Of a stretch of 64,000 bases of DNA, positions 8,306-16,938 are shown one piece after another. Each line of letters opens with the position of its first letter. The stretch's first letter is position 1. Below the pieces are notes generated by a model that was not told the DNA's origin, did not search any database, and was given only the letters and a program-made list of their open reading frames with translations. The stretch is taken from the NCBI RefSeq assembly GCF_018919215.1, contig NZ_JAHLQK010000001.1, forward strand, positions 1 to 64,000, in the 5' to 3' direction. A program made the position numbers and the translations under genes. Source of the DNA: Alkaliphilus flagellatus. Lineage in GTDB: Bacteria; Bacillota; Clostridia; Peptostreptococcales; Natronincolaceae.

Positions 8306-9214
8306 ATGATTAAAAACTTTCAAGAAGTAATGGAAATAGCTAAACAAAGAGGACCTAAAACAATTTCTGTAGCCTGTGCCCAGGATGCTGATGTCTTATC
8401 AGCTGTTAATCAAGCTAAACAAGCAGGTATTGCTGATGTTATTTTAGTAGGAGATAAGGAAAAGATTGAAGAAATTGCAGCTGAAAAGAATATTGATTTA
8501 GCTCAATTTGAAATTATCGATATTAAAGATTTAACTGAAGCTTCTAGAAAGGCAGTTGAACTAGTTTCTACAGGAAAGGCTCACATGGTAATGAAGGGGC
8601 TAGTAGATACTTCTATTATTTTAAAGGCTGTATTAGATGCAGAAATTGGACTTAGAACAGGTAATGTGCTAAGTCACGTAGCTGTATTTGACGTACAAGG
8701 ATATGATCATTTATTCCTAGTAACTGATGCAGCTATGAATATTGCTCCAGATTTAAATACTAAAAAACAAATTGTTCAAAATGCTGTAGAAGTTGCTCAT
8801 GCATTAGATATAGACCAGCCAAAGGTTGCTGTAATTTGTGCAAAAGAAAAAGCAAATCCAAAGATGCCTGATACAATGGATGCAGTAGCTTTGGAAGAAA
8901 TGAATAAAAATGGTGAAATTACAGGATGCATTGTAGGTGGACCATTTGCTTTAGATAATGCAGTTTCTGTTGAAGCTGCAAAGCATAAAGGGATAGACCA
9001 CCCAGTAGCTGGACAAGCTGACATATTATTGGCACCAGATATTGAAGCTGGTAACATTTTATATAAATCTATGGTATACTTTGCTAATGCTAAAAATGCT
9101 GGACTTATTGTGGGAGCAAAAGCCCCAGTTGTTTTAACTTCTAGAGCTGATAGCGATGAGGCAAAATTATATTCAATTGCACTAGGCGTACTATGTGCAG
9201 CTAAATTATTCTAG
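8306..9214 (+). CDS. ptb: Phosphate butyryltransferase
   Basis: A 302-residue phosphotransacylase that exchanges CoA for phosphate on butyryl-CoA or branched acyl-CoA. The family pattern is clear: an N-terminal AQDADVLSAV region, MKGLVDTS (near 92), the VTDAAMNIAPDL segment, and the GPFALDNAVS motif. The length is normal. GAGGTGAAG precedes the ATG. The butyrate kinase gene follows 21 bases later, and a ferredoxin-dependent 2-oxoacid oxidoreductase lies further down. This favours isobutyryl-, isovaleryl- and 2-methylbutyryl-CoA as physiological substrates over butyryl-CoA. Confidence 0.95.
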   Translation: MIKNFQEVMEIAKQRGPKTISVACAQDADVLSAVNQAKQAGIADVILVGDKEKIEEIAAEKNIDLAQFEIIDIKDLTEASRKAVELVSTGKAHMVMKGLVDTSIILKAVLDAEIGLRTGNVLSHVAVFDVQGYDHLFLVTDAAMNIAPDLNTKKQIVQNAVEVAHALDIDQPKVAVICAKEKANPKMPDTMDAVALEEMNKNGEITGCIVGGPFALDNAVSVEAAKHKGIDHPVAGQADILLAPDIEAGNILYKSMVYFANAKNAGLIVGAKAPVVLTSRADSDEAKLYSIALGVLCAAKLF

Positions 9215-9235
9215 TTTAGAGAGGCGGAAATATTA

Positions 9236-10312
9236 ATGAGTGAAATTTATAGAATATTAACGATTAACCCAGGATCTACATCAACGAAAATTGCTATTTT
9301 TGATAATGAGAAGAATGTATTTGAAGAAGTATTAAGACATTCATCTGAAGAAATTGGAAAATATGAAACTATATTTGATCAATATGAATTTAGAAAAAAT
9401 GTTATTCTTGAAACATTAAATGAAAAGGGAATTAACTTAACTAAGCTAGCTGCTGTAGTAGGTAGAGGTGGATTATTAAAGCCAATTACTGGAGGAACAT
9501 ATTCAGTAGATGAAGCAATGCTTGAAGATTTAAAAGTAGGAGTACTTGGAGAGCATGCTTCTAATCTTGGAGGAATAATCGCCCATGAAATAGCTGGACA
9601 ATTAAATATTCCATCATTTATTGTTGACCCAGTTGTTGTTGATGAACTAGATGACATTGCTAGGATTTCTGGTATACCACAATTAGATAGAAAAAGTATT
9701 TTCCATGCACTAAATCAAAAAGCTGTTGCAAGAAGAGCAGCAAAAGATATGGGTAAAGCATACGAAGATGTAAATGTAATAGTTGCTCACCTTGGTGGTG
9801 GAGTTTCAGTAGGTGCTCATGAAGCTGGAAGAGTTGTAGATGTAAATAATGCTTTAGATGGAGACGGACCATTCTCACCAGAAAGATCAGGTGGTCTACC
9901 AGTAGGACAATTAGCTAAACTTTGTTTCTCAGGAGAATATAGCCACAACGATATTAAAAAGTTAATCAAAGGTAATGGTGGACTTGTTGCATATCTTGGA
10001 ACAAACGATGGTAGAGAAGTTGTAAAGATGATCGAGCAAGGTGATAAAAAAGCTGAACTTGTTTACAAGGCAATGGCATATCAAGTGGCTAAGGAAGTTG
10101 GTGCTTGTGCAGCTGTCTTAAAAGGTAAGGTAGATGCTATAATTCTAACTGGTGGAATCGCATACGATAAAGAGTTTACAGCATGGATTAAAGAAAATGT
10201 TGAATTTATATCTCAAGTTTTAATTTACCCAGGAGAAGATGAAATGATAGCTTTAGCTGAGGGTGGATTAAGAGTATTACGTGGAGAAGAACAAGCAAAA
10301 AAATACCAATAA
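9236..10312 (+). CDS. buk: Butyrate kinase (branched-chain acid kinase)
   Basis: A 358-residue acetokinase-family (ASKHA) kinase that makes ATP from acyl-phosphate. Visible motifs are [12 protein letters not shown] at the N-terminus (phosphate loop), [10 protein letters not shown] near 75, [11 protein letters not shown] near 185 (nucleotide binding) and ILTGGIAY near 302. GAGGCGG precedes the start. It works with ptb in substrate-level phosphorylation. The acid released would be isobutyrate, isovalerate or 2-methylbutyrate if fed by the Vor enzyme downstream. Confidence 0.95.
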   Translation: MSEIYRILTINPGSTSTKIAIFDNEKNVFEEVLRHSSEEIGKYETIFDQYEFRKNVILETLNEKGINLTKLAAVVGRGGLLKPITGGTYSVDEAMLEDLKVGVLGEHASNLGGIIAHEIAGQLNIPSFIVDPVVVDELDDIARISGIPQLDRKSIFHALNQKAVARRAAKDMGKAYEDVNVIVAHLGGGVSVGAHEAGRVVDVNNALDGDGPFSPERSGGLPVGQLAKLCFSGEYSHNDIKKLIKGNGGLVAYLGTNDGREVVKMIEQGDKKAELVYKAMAYQVAKEVGACAAVLKGKVDAIILTGGIAYDKEFTAWIKENVEFISQVLIYPGEDEMIALAEGGLRVLRGEEQAKKYQ

Positions 10313-10323
10313 AGGTGATGAAA

Positions 10324-10995
10324 ATGCTTAATGATAATAGAGTCCGTATAATAATAGGACATTATGGAAGTGGTAAAACTGAATTTTCCGTAAACTATGC
10401 TATTAATTTAGCAGAGAAAGGTAAAAAAGTGGCATTAGCTGACTTAGATGTTGTTAACCCATATTTTAGAAGTAGAGAAAAATTTAAACTTTTACAAAGC
10501 TATGGAATTGAAGTAGAATCAAGTTATGTAGAGGGGTCTGGAACTGACCTGCCTTCTATATCCGCTGGTATTTTAGGACCAATGCAAAATGAAAGCTATG
10601 ATTTTGTAATGGATGTTGGTGGTGACTCAATGGGTGCAAGGACCTTAGGTAGATACCATGAATATTTAGTAGAAGGTAAATATGATATGTTTTGTGTAGT
10701 AAATGCTAATAGACCTGAAACACAAACAGTAGAAGGTGTGATCCATCATATCCAATCTATTGAAAGAACTTCAAGAGCTAAGGTAACAGGACTTATTAAT
10801 AACACCCACCTGTTAAGACATACTACAGTGGAGGATGTTTTAAAGGGTCAAGAACTTTGTAGACAGGTTTCTAAGGAGTTAAATATACCTATTAAGTATG
10901 TGAGTGCTATCGAAAGTGTTGCAAAAGATCTACCAAAGGATTTGGAAGGCCAGATAATGCCTATTAAAATGATTATGCGTGAAGATTGGATGTAA
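10324..10995 (+). CDS. ParA/MinD-like P-loop ATPase of the oxoacid cluster
   Basis: A 223-residue protein with N-terminal Walker A GHYGSGKTE (14-22 or so) and DLDVVNPYFRSRE, where a deviant Walker/switch Asp is visible. VMDVGGDSMGA resembles a switch II. Start ATG 10324 is preferred because AAAGGTGAT sits at proper distance; GTG 10315 and ATG 10318 are alternatives. It lies 11 bases after buk. Related ATPases are often encoded beside 2-oxoacid:ferredoxin oxidoreductases. A maturation or chaperone role, for example in cluster loading, is an inference. Confidence 0.8.
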   Translation: MLNDNRVRIIIGHYGSGKTEFSVNYAINLAEKGKKVALADLDVVNPYFRSREKFKLLQSYGIEVESSYVEGSGTDLPSISAGILGPMQNESYDFVMDVGGDSMGARTLGRYHEYLVEGKYDMFCVVNANRPETQTVEGVIHHIQSIERTSRAKVTGLINNTHLLRHTTVEDVLKGQELCRQVSKELNIPIKYVSAIESVAKDLPKDLEGQIMPIKMIMREDWM

Positions 10996-11092
10996 AGAAC
11001 AAGTTCTTATTGCTGGAGACAGTGGTCGATGAAGGCATTAGATATATTTATTACCTCAAGTTTATTGGATAATTATAAAAGGAGGGTTAAAA

Positions 11093-11317
11093 ATGGCAAA
11101 GATAAAAGGTAAAGTTACATTCGATGAAAATCGATGCAAAGGGTGTACTCTATGTACAACTGTTTGTCCAGTTAAAATAATTAAGATGGATACAAGCAGA
11201 ATTAATATTAAAGGATATCATCCAGCTACAGTGGAAGAAATGGATAAGTGTATTGCATGTGCAAGCTGCGCAACTATTTGTCCAGACGTTGTTATTACTG
11301 TAGAAAAAGAAGATTAA
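11093..11317 (+). CDS. 2-oxoacid:ferredoxin oxidoreductase, delta (2[4Fe-4S]) subunit
   Basis: A 74-residue ferredoxin-like subunit with two clusters, CKGCTLCTTVCP and CIACASCATICP. It transfers electrons from the TPP-enzyme core to external ferredoxin. A strong GGAGGG site lies eight bases upstream. The gene starts the four-subunit set (delta, alpha, beta, gamma) 97 bases after the ATPase gene. That gap holds no clear terminator, so one operon from ptb is likely. Confidence 0.94.
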   Translation: MAKIKGKVTFDENRCKGCTLCTTVCPVKIIKMDTSRINIKGYHPATVEEMDKCIACASCATICPDVVITVEKED

Positions 11318-11344
11318 TATAAAATTGTAAGGAGGGACATACCC

Positions 11345-12406
11345 ATGGCTAAAGTATTAATGAAGGGAAACGAAGCTCTTGGTGCTGCTGCTATTAAGGC
11401 AGGATGTAAATATTTCTTCGGTTACCCAATTACACCACAAAGTGAATTACCTGAATTTATGTCTAGAGAATTACCAAAAGTTGGCGGAGCGTTTGTTCAA
11501 GCTGAATCAGAAGTAGCTGCTATCAATATGATATATGGTGCTGCTGGTACAGGAACAAGAGTATTAACATCTTCATCTTCTGTAGGAGTTGCTCTAAAGC
11601 AAGAAGGAATAAGCTATATCGCTGGTGCTGAACTACCATGTGTTATTATAAATATTTCTAGAGGTGGTCCAGGACTAGGTGGTATTCAACCTTCTCAAGC
11701 GGATTACTTTATGTCTACAAGAGGTGGAGGAAACGGAGACTATAGACACCCAGTATATGCTCCAGCTACAGTTCAAGAAGCTGTTGATTTAACAATGGAA
11801 GCTTTCAACGTAGCTGATTATTATAGAACTCCAGTAATCGTACTAGGAGACGGTATGATTGGTCAAATGATGGAGCCTGTTGAGTTTAATGAGCCTAAGA
11901 AAAGAGAATTACCTGCAAAAGATTGGGCAACAACAGGAACAGAAGGTAAGAGAAAGCCAAATATCATTAACTCTTTATTCTTAGATCCACAAGCACTTGA
12001 AGACCATAACTGGAAATTAGATAGAAAATACAAAGAAATAGAAAAAAATGAAACAATGTATGAAATGTACAAAATGGACGATGCAGAAATTGTATTCGTA
12101 GCTTATGGTACAACTTCAAGAATTGTTAAAAACTCAGTTGAAGCATTAAGAGCAGAAGGAATTAAAGCAGGACTTATTAGACCAATTACTTTATGGCCAT
12201 ATCCTACAAAAGCATTCGATGAAATTCCAGCAAGTGCAAAAGCTTTAATATCTGTAGAAATGAGTACAGGTCAAATGATCGATGACGTAAAAATTGCAAA
12301 CGAAGGAAGACTTCCAGTACACTTCTACGGAAGAACAGGTGGTATGGTTCCTACACCAGATGCAATCATCGCAAAAGCTAAGGAAGTCTTAGGGGGTGTA
12401 AAATAA
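11345..12406 (+). CDS. vorB: 2-oxoacid:ferredoxin oxidoreductase alpha subunit (VorB type)
   Basis: A 353-residue subunit carrying the pyrimidine-binding domain of the TPP enzyme. The N-terminal LMKGNEALGAAAIKAGC and YPITPQSELPEF, the SSSSVGVALKQEGISY stretch and the SRGGPGLGG motif match 3-methyl-2-oxobutanoate oxidoreductase VorB rather than the longer pyruvate enzymes. Coupled with ptb-buk, the likely substrates are the 2-oxoacids of valine, leucine and isoleucine. Substrate identity is inferred; 2-oxoglutarate-type relatives look similar. Confidence 0.9.
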   Translation: MAKVLMKGNEALGAAAIKAGCKYFFGYPITPQSELPEFMSRELPKVGGAFVQAESEVAAINMIYGAAGTGTRVLTSSSSVGVALKQEGISYIAGAELPCVIINISRGGPGLGGIQPSQADYFMSTRGGGNGDYRHPVYAPATVQEAVDLTMEAFNVADYYRTPVIVLGDGMIGQMMEPVEFNEPKKRELPAKDWATTGTEGKRKPNIINSLFLDPQALEDHNWKLDRKYKEIEKNETMYEMYKMDDAEIVFVAYGTTSRIVKNSVEALRAEGIKAGLIRPITLWPYPTKAFDEIPASAKALISVEMSTGQMIDDVKIANEGRLPVHFYGRTGGMVPTPDAIIAKAKEVLGGVK

Positions 12407-13152
12407 TGTCTGTAGTATTTAAGAAAACAGAAGGTTTAGCAGAAAAACAAACTCACTATTGTCCAGGATGTACCCATGGTATTATTCATAGATTAGTAGG
12501 AGAAGTATTAGAAGAACTAGGAGTACTAGGAAAAACTGTCGGTGTAGCTCCAGTAGGTTGTTCAGTACTTGCTTATGATTATTTTAACTGTGATATGCAC
12601 GAAGCAGCTCATGGTAGAGCACCAGCCGTAGCAACTGGTATTAAAAGAGTTCTTCCAGAAAATGTTGTATTCACATACCAAGGAGACGGAGACTTAGCTT
12701 CCATTGGTACAGCAGAAATTGTTCATGCTGCACATAGAGGAGAAAAGTTTACTACAATCTTTGTTAACAATTGTATCTACGGTATGACTGGTGGACAAAT
12801 GTCTCCAACAACTTTAGTTGGACAAAAAGCTACAACAGCTCCACAAGGAAGACAAGTAGAATTATCAGGAAGACCTATAAGAATGGCTGAAATGTTAGCT
12901 ACAATTGATGGAGCAGCTTTTGTAGAAAGAGTATCCGTTCATAACGTTGCAAATATTAGAAAAGCTAAAAAAGCTATTAAAAAAGCTTTTGAAGTACAAT
13001 TAGAAGGTAAGGGATTTGGTATTGTAGAAGTACTTTCTACATGTCCAACAAACTGGGGATTAACAGCTCCAGAAGCAATGAAATGGTTAGAAGATAATAT
13101 GATTCCTTACTATCCACTAGGAAATTTCCGTACACCAGAGGAGGGGAAATAA
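12406..13152 (+). CDS. 2-oxoacid:ferredoxin oxidoreductase beta subunit (TPP-binding)
   Basis: A 248-residue subunit with the thiamine-diphosphate motif GDGDLASIGTAE ending in NNCIYGMTGGQ (Mg-TPP site). CPGCTHG (18-24 region) is typical of the family. The start ATG shares a base with the alpha subunit stop, so the genes are translationally coupled. The short C-terminus without its own cluster fits the four-subunit form. Confidence 0.93.
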   Translation: MSVVFKKTEGLAEKQTHYCPGCTHGIIHRLVGEVLEELGVLGKTVGVAPVGCSVLAYDYFNCDMHEAAHGRAPAVATGIKRVLPENVVFTYQGDGDLASIGTAEIVHAAHRGEKFTTIFVNNCIYGMTGGQMSPTTLVGQKATTAPQGRQVELSGRPIRMAEMLATIDGAAFVERVSVHNVANIRKAKKAIKKAFEVQLEGKGFGIVEVLSTCPTNWGLTAPEAMKWLEDNMIPYYPLGNFRTPEEGK

Positions 13153-13153
13153 T

Positions 13154-13696
13154 ATGGCAACAGAAAGAATAGTATTAGCAGGATTCGGTGGTCAAGGTGT
13201 TATGTCCGCAGGCCAATTATTAACCTATGCAGGAATGATCGAAAATAAACAAGTTTCTTGGTTACCTTCCTATGGTCCAGAAATGCGTGGAGGAGCTGCA
13301 AACTGTGCAGTTATGGTATCTGATACACCAGTTGGATCTCCAATTATTACAAATGATGCAACATCTGCTATTATAATGAACGCACCTTCTCTTGATAAGT
13401 TCGAAAATAGCATAGTAAAAGATGGAATCTTAGTAATTAATAGCTCTTTAATAGAAAGAAAAACATCTAGAGATGATGTTAAGGCTTACTATGTTCCAGC
13501 TAACGAAATTGCTAATGAAATGGGAAATAGCAGAGTAGTTAACATGATAATGTTAGGAGCTCACTTAGAGCTTACAAAGGCTGTAGAAGTTGATTCAGTA
13601 CTTGAAGCTTTCAAAAAAGTATACGGTCCTAGCAAAGAACATTTAGTTCCATTAAACAAAGAAGCTCTTGAAAGAGGAGCAGCTGCAGTTAGATAG
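13154..13696 (+). CDS. 2-oxoacid:ferredoxin oxidoreductase gamma subunit
   Basis: A 180-residue subunit that binds CoA and bridges the core. GFGGQGVMSAGQLL at the N-terminus and PSYGPEMRGGAANC (about 38-51) are diagnostic. It begins one base after the beta stop codon, and a strong terminator follows, closing the operon. Confidence 0.93.
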   Translation: MATERIVLAGFGGQGVMSAGQLLTYAGMIENKQVSWLPSYGPEMRGGAANCAVMVSDTPVGSPIITNDATSAIIMNAPSLDKFENSIVKDGILVINSSLIERKTSRDDVKAYYVPANEIANEMGNSRVVNMIMLGAHLELTKAVEVDSVLEAFKKVYGPSKEHLVPLNKEALERGAAAVR

Positions 13697-13714
13697 TTTT
13701 AAAATAATAATAGA

Positions 13715-13748
13715 AAAACTCTCATCAATTAACGGTGAGAGTTTTTTT
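13715..13748 (+). terminator. Terminator of the ptb-buk-vor operon
   Basis: AAAACTCTCA pairs with TGAGAGTTTT, extended by ATC/GGT pairs, and is followed by TTTTTTTAT. Confidence 0.9.
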
Positions 13749-13865
13749 ATTTACCTAGGAAGTATAAATTTCCTAATTATTGAGAATATCTGAATAAGAA
13801 GTAGGTCAGAAATATTTTAAATTCTTAAACCTTTAAAGCAGAATCTTAAAATTTAAGTAGATAGC

Positions 13866-13879
13866 ATCAGACGACTTTT
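13866..13879 (+). repeat. 14-bp direct repeat, right copy
   Basis: An exact second copy of ATCAGACGACTTTT (first at 6159-6172), placed between the end of the inserted block and glmM. It is followed within 20 bases by a TATAAT-like element at about 13898 that could serve glmM. Confidence 0.55.
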
Positions 13880-13981
13880 TCTATTATTACTACTATGATA
13901 TAATATAAAAGTGGGTATACTTTTAGTAATGTATAGGAAAATATAAAATTTCTTAATAGGATTTTACTACAGACGCGTTTC

Positions 13982-14027
13982 AATAAAGGCTTATTTGGTT
14001 AAAAAACTTCAATAAGAACCCTTTATT
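13982..14027 (+). other. Hairpin in glmM upstream region
   Basis: AATAAAGG (13982) pairs with CCTTTATT (ending 14027), with an inner CTTATT/AATAAG stem. There is no T-run suitable for termination. It may be leader structure of the glmM message. The remainder of the 432-base gap holds AT-rich sequence and a possible TATAAT at 13898 without a good -35. Confidence 0.45.
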
Positions 14028-14128
14028 CTAATATATACTTATCAAATAGTGACATATGTAATTATTTTTGCATAGGTTTAAAGTGTAGTAAAATTGTCTA
14101 GAAACTTGGATTGAAGGGAGAGTAAGGA

Positions 14129-15478
14129 ATGGGAAAATTATTTGGAACCGATGGTGTTAGAGGAATCGCAAATAGAGACTTAACTCCAGAATTAGCTTAT
14201 AGGCTAGGACGTATAGGTGCATATATATTGAGTAAGGATAATAATAAAAGAGCAAAGGTAGTTATCGGAAAGGATACTCGAGTTTCGGGAGATTTACTGG
14301 AATCTGCAATGACTGCAGGATTTTTATCAATGGGCGTAGATGTTATTTCTCTAGGAGTTATTCCAACTCCTGCTGTAGCCTACTTAACTAGATATTTGGA
14401 AGCGGATTTTGGGGTAGTTATTTCAGCATCTCACAATCCGTCAGAATATAATGGTATTAAATTCTTTAATAGTCAGGGATATAAGTTACCTGATGCAGTT
14501 GAAGATGAAATAGAAGAATATATTTTGAATGATCGTGATGTTGATGTTAAAATTGAAGGTAAGGATGTTGGTATAATTATTCATGATAATAATAGTATAG
14601 ATGAATATACTGATTTTTTAAAAACAACCTTAAACTGTGATTTTAAAGGTTTAAAGATTGCTGTAGATGCTGGTAATGGTGCGGCCTATAAATCAGCACC
14701 AAAGTTGTTGAAGGATCTTGGTGCTGAAATTACTGTTATTAATGATAATCCAGACGGTACAAATATTAATAAAGGTTGTGGATCTACAAATCCTGAAGTA
14801 ATTGCACAACTTGTAAAAGAGACTGGCGCAAATATTGGTATCTCATTTGATGGGGATGCAGATCGATTAATTGCAGTAGATGAAAATGCTGAAATAGTAG
14901 ATGGGGACCATATAATGGCTATATGTGGTGCTAACTTAAAAAAACATAACAGATTAAAAAAAGATACTATAGTAGGTACAGTTATGAGCAATATTGGACT
15001 TGAAATTGCTATGAAGGAGCATGGATGTAGTGTTATAAAGTCACAGGTTGGGGATAGATATGTATTAGAGGAAATGGTAAAGGGTGGTTACTCATTAGGT
15101 GGAGAACAGTCTGGACACGTAATTTTTCTTGACCATAATACTACAGGAGATGGACTTTTAACCGCTATTCAGTTAATTGCTACAATGAAGGAGGAAGGAA
15201 AAAAACTATCTGAACTAGCTAGTATTATGACCTCTTATCCACAAGTGCTGATTAATGCAAAGGTTAAAAAGGAGAACAAAGGAGCATATAAGGAAGACCC
15301 AGTAATAATGAAGGAAATTACATCTATTGAAGAAAAAATGGCTGGACAGGGAAGGGTACTAATTAGACCTTCTGGTACAGAACCACTAGTAAGGGTGATG
15401 TTAGAAGGAAAAAATCAAGAAGAATTAAATACATTGGCAACAAATCTTGCTAAGTTGATTGAAGAAAGATTAGGTTGA
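14129..15478 (+). CDS. glmM: Phosphoglucosamine mutase
   Basis: A 449-residue alpha-D-phosphohexomutase converting glucosamine-6-phosphate to glucosamine-1-phosphate for cell-wall precursor synthesis. The N-terminal GKLFGTDGVRGIAN, the phosphoserine loop ISASHNPSEYNGIKF (catalytic Ser near 101), the metal loop SFDGDADR (near 240) and the C-terminal RPSGTEPLVRVM are all present. GGGAGAG lies before the ATG. In most Firmicutes it follows cdaA-cdaR and its product interacts with CdaA. Here it has its own upstream region. Confidence 0.97.
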   Translation: MGKLFGTDGVRGIANRDLTPELAYRLGRIGAYILSKDNNKRAKVVIGKDTRVSGDLLESAMTAGFLSMGVDVISLGVIPTPAVAYLTRYLEADFGVVISASHNPSEYNGIKFFNSQGYKLPDAVEDEIEEYILNDRDVDVKIEGKDVGIIIHDNNSIDEYTDFLKTTLNCDFKGLKIAVDAGNGAAYKSAPKLLKDLGAEITVINDNPDGTNINKGCGSTNPEVIAQLVKETGANIGISFDGDADRLIAVDENAEIVDGDHIMAICGANLKKHNRLKKDTIVGTVMSNIGLEIAMKEHGCSVIKSQVGDRYVLEEMVKGGYSLGGEQSGHVIFLDHNTTGDGLLTAIQLIATMKEEGKKLSELASIMTSYPQVLINAKVKKENKGAYKEDPVIMKEITSIEEKMAGQGRVLIRPSGTEPLVRVMLEGKNQEELNTLATNLAKLIEERLG

Positions 15479-15579
15479 TTTTCATCGAAAAAAGTTGCTA
15501 GAAAAGTTGAAGAAATAATAATTATTGTCGGATTATAGATTTCCCGGGTAATAATTGTTGTCGAAATATGATTGCATAG

Positions 15580-15628
15580 AAACCGTGAAATATTACAGAT
15601 AGAATTTCTGTCATTATTCACGGTTTTT
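15580..15628 (+). terminator. Terminator of glmM
   Basis: AAACCGTGAA pairs with TTCACGGTTT, with an inner ACAGA/TCTGT stem, followed by TTTTAT. Confidence 0.9.
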
Positions 15629-15709
15629 ATTATAATAATAGATTGTCTAATGGTGGATATATATTAATATAGGAATAAATTTTAGATATATAATAAGGAT
15701 GTGTAAAAT

Positions 15710-15928
15710 ATGAAAAGAAATATAAAGATAGGAAAGAAATATAGACATTTTAAAGGGAATGAATATTTAGTATTACATTTAGCAAAGCATTCTGAAACAC
15801 TAGAAGATATTGTTGTTTACCAGCCACTTTATGGTGAGATGGGAATATGGGTAAGACCTCTAGATATGTTTCTAGAGCAGGTTGAGGTAAATGGAATATT
15901 AGTAAATAGATTTGAAGAATGTGAATAG
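15710..15928 (+). CDS. DUF1653 family protein
   Basis: A 72-residue protein with the DUF1653 pattern: YRHFKGNEYLVLHLAKHSETLE, VVYQPLYG and WVRPLDMFLE. The family is small, cytoplasmic and widespread in bacteria, with no established reaction. GGATGTG upstream is a modest ribosome site. It sits alone between the glmM terminator and a Crp-type regulator. Confidence 0.85.
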   Translation: MKRNIKIGKKYRHFKGNEYLVLHLAKHSETLEDIVVYQPLYGEMGIWVRPLDMFLEQVEVNGILVNRFEECE

Positions 15929-16129
15929 TATTTAATATAAAATATGGAATTATAGATATAGAGTTAAATGTTCTATATTCTGTTATTGAAAAAGTTAGTA
16001 GTAAAGTTAATTTCAACAGGAAACGTTGTATTTATAAGGTTAAAAATAGTATAAAGAAAAGTTGATAAAAAAAAGGGAAATTGGATTGAATATAGAAATA
16101 ATAAAGAGACAAAATTTACATGTATACAT

Positions 16130-16197
16130 TATAATATTACATTAAAAAATTCTTTTAATTAGAGGACATATGTCCTTAATCAAAAGAATTTTTTAAT
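16130..16197 (+). promoter_or_regulatory. TATAAT followed by 57-nt near-perfect palindrome before the Crp-type gene
   Basis: A -10-like TATAAT is at 16130-16135, with a poor -35 (GAGACA) 18 bases upstream. From 16141 to 16197 the arms ATTAAAAAATTCTTTT and AAAAGAATTTTTTAAT enclose the perfect core GGACATATGTCC (16164-16175). There is one mismatch and one bulge between arms. It would lie at the transcription start, so it may be an autoregulatory operator or a leader hairpin. Confidence 0.6.
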
Positions 16198-16222
16198 GCA
16201 AAATAGAGTTAGGAGAATGATA

Positions 16223-16888
16223 ATGAAAGAAGTCGTGAACGGTAAAGATAAAGAGATTTTAAAATATGTATCTAAATATCCTAATTTACAAGATTGGAAG
16301 GTATTACATTACCCTAAAAATGAAGTTATATGTTATCAGGGGGATATATACCCTTATTTTTATGTCATATTAAGTGGACAAACAAATATATATCATACTT
16401 CAGAAAAAGGTAAGAGTTACTCTCAAAGTGTCTATAAAGAGGGAAATTATTTTGGTGAATTAGAAATATTTGATTTAAAGCCATATGTATGTCAAATTGA
16501 AGCTTTAGAAGATACTACAGTAATGAGGCTAGAAAGGCAATTTTTCTTAAAATGGATAGAAGAGGATAAAGAAATCAATCTATATATTTTACGATCAATC
16601 TGCGAAAATTTCTATAATTTATCCGAAAAAGCCATCAATGATACCCTATATTCATTGAAATACAGAGTATGTCTATATTTATTAGAGTCTTGGGAAAAAA
16701 ACTGCAAATATGAAGTTGAAATTAGCAAGAAATATTTAAGTGAAAAGTTTGTAGTTACACAACGAAGTATTAATAGAGTATTAAAAGAGCTTGCTGAAAA
16801 AAAGTTAATAGTTAATAGTGAAAACACTATTCAAATATTAGATGTTAAAGGAATTAAGCTGGAAATAGAACTTGAAAAAATGCTCTAA
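16223..16888 (+). CDS. Crp/Fnr-family transcriptional regulator
   Basis: A 221-residue regulator. An N-terminal cyclic-nucleotide-binding fold (about 20-130, with ICYQGD, SGQTNIYH and YKEGNYFGELE) is followed by a winged helix (YLSEKFVVTQRSINRVLKELAEKKLI). No cysteine cluster typical of Fnr is seen, so the ligand is unknown. ATG 16223 is chosen for AGGAG seven bases upstream; ATG 16217 is possible. It is 50 bases upstream of a nucleoside-uptake operon and likely controls it or itself. Confidence 0.88.
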   Translation: MKEVVNGKDKEILKYVSKYPNLQDWKVLHYPKNEVICYQGDIYPYFYVILSGQTNIYHTSEKGKSYSQSVYKEGNYFGELEIFDLKPYVCQIEALEDTTVMRLERQFFLKWIEEDKEINLYILRSICENFYNLSEKAINDTLYSLKYRVCLYLLESWEKNCKYEVEISKKYLSEKFVVTQRSINRVLKELAEKKLIVNSENTIQILDVKGIKLEIELEKML

Positions 16889-16938
16889 TTTTAATTTGTG
16901 TGCTTTAAAAAATTAATATATGAAGGAGGACGTTTTAA

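Noticed and set aside
9379-9878. Minus-strand open frames opposite buk, and similar antisense frames opposite vor, glmM and hflX
   Set aside because: They lie wholly opposite well-supported genes, lack ribosome sites and have low-complexity or codon-shadow composition.
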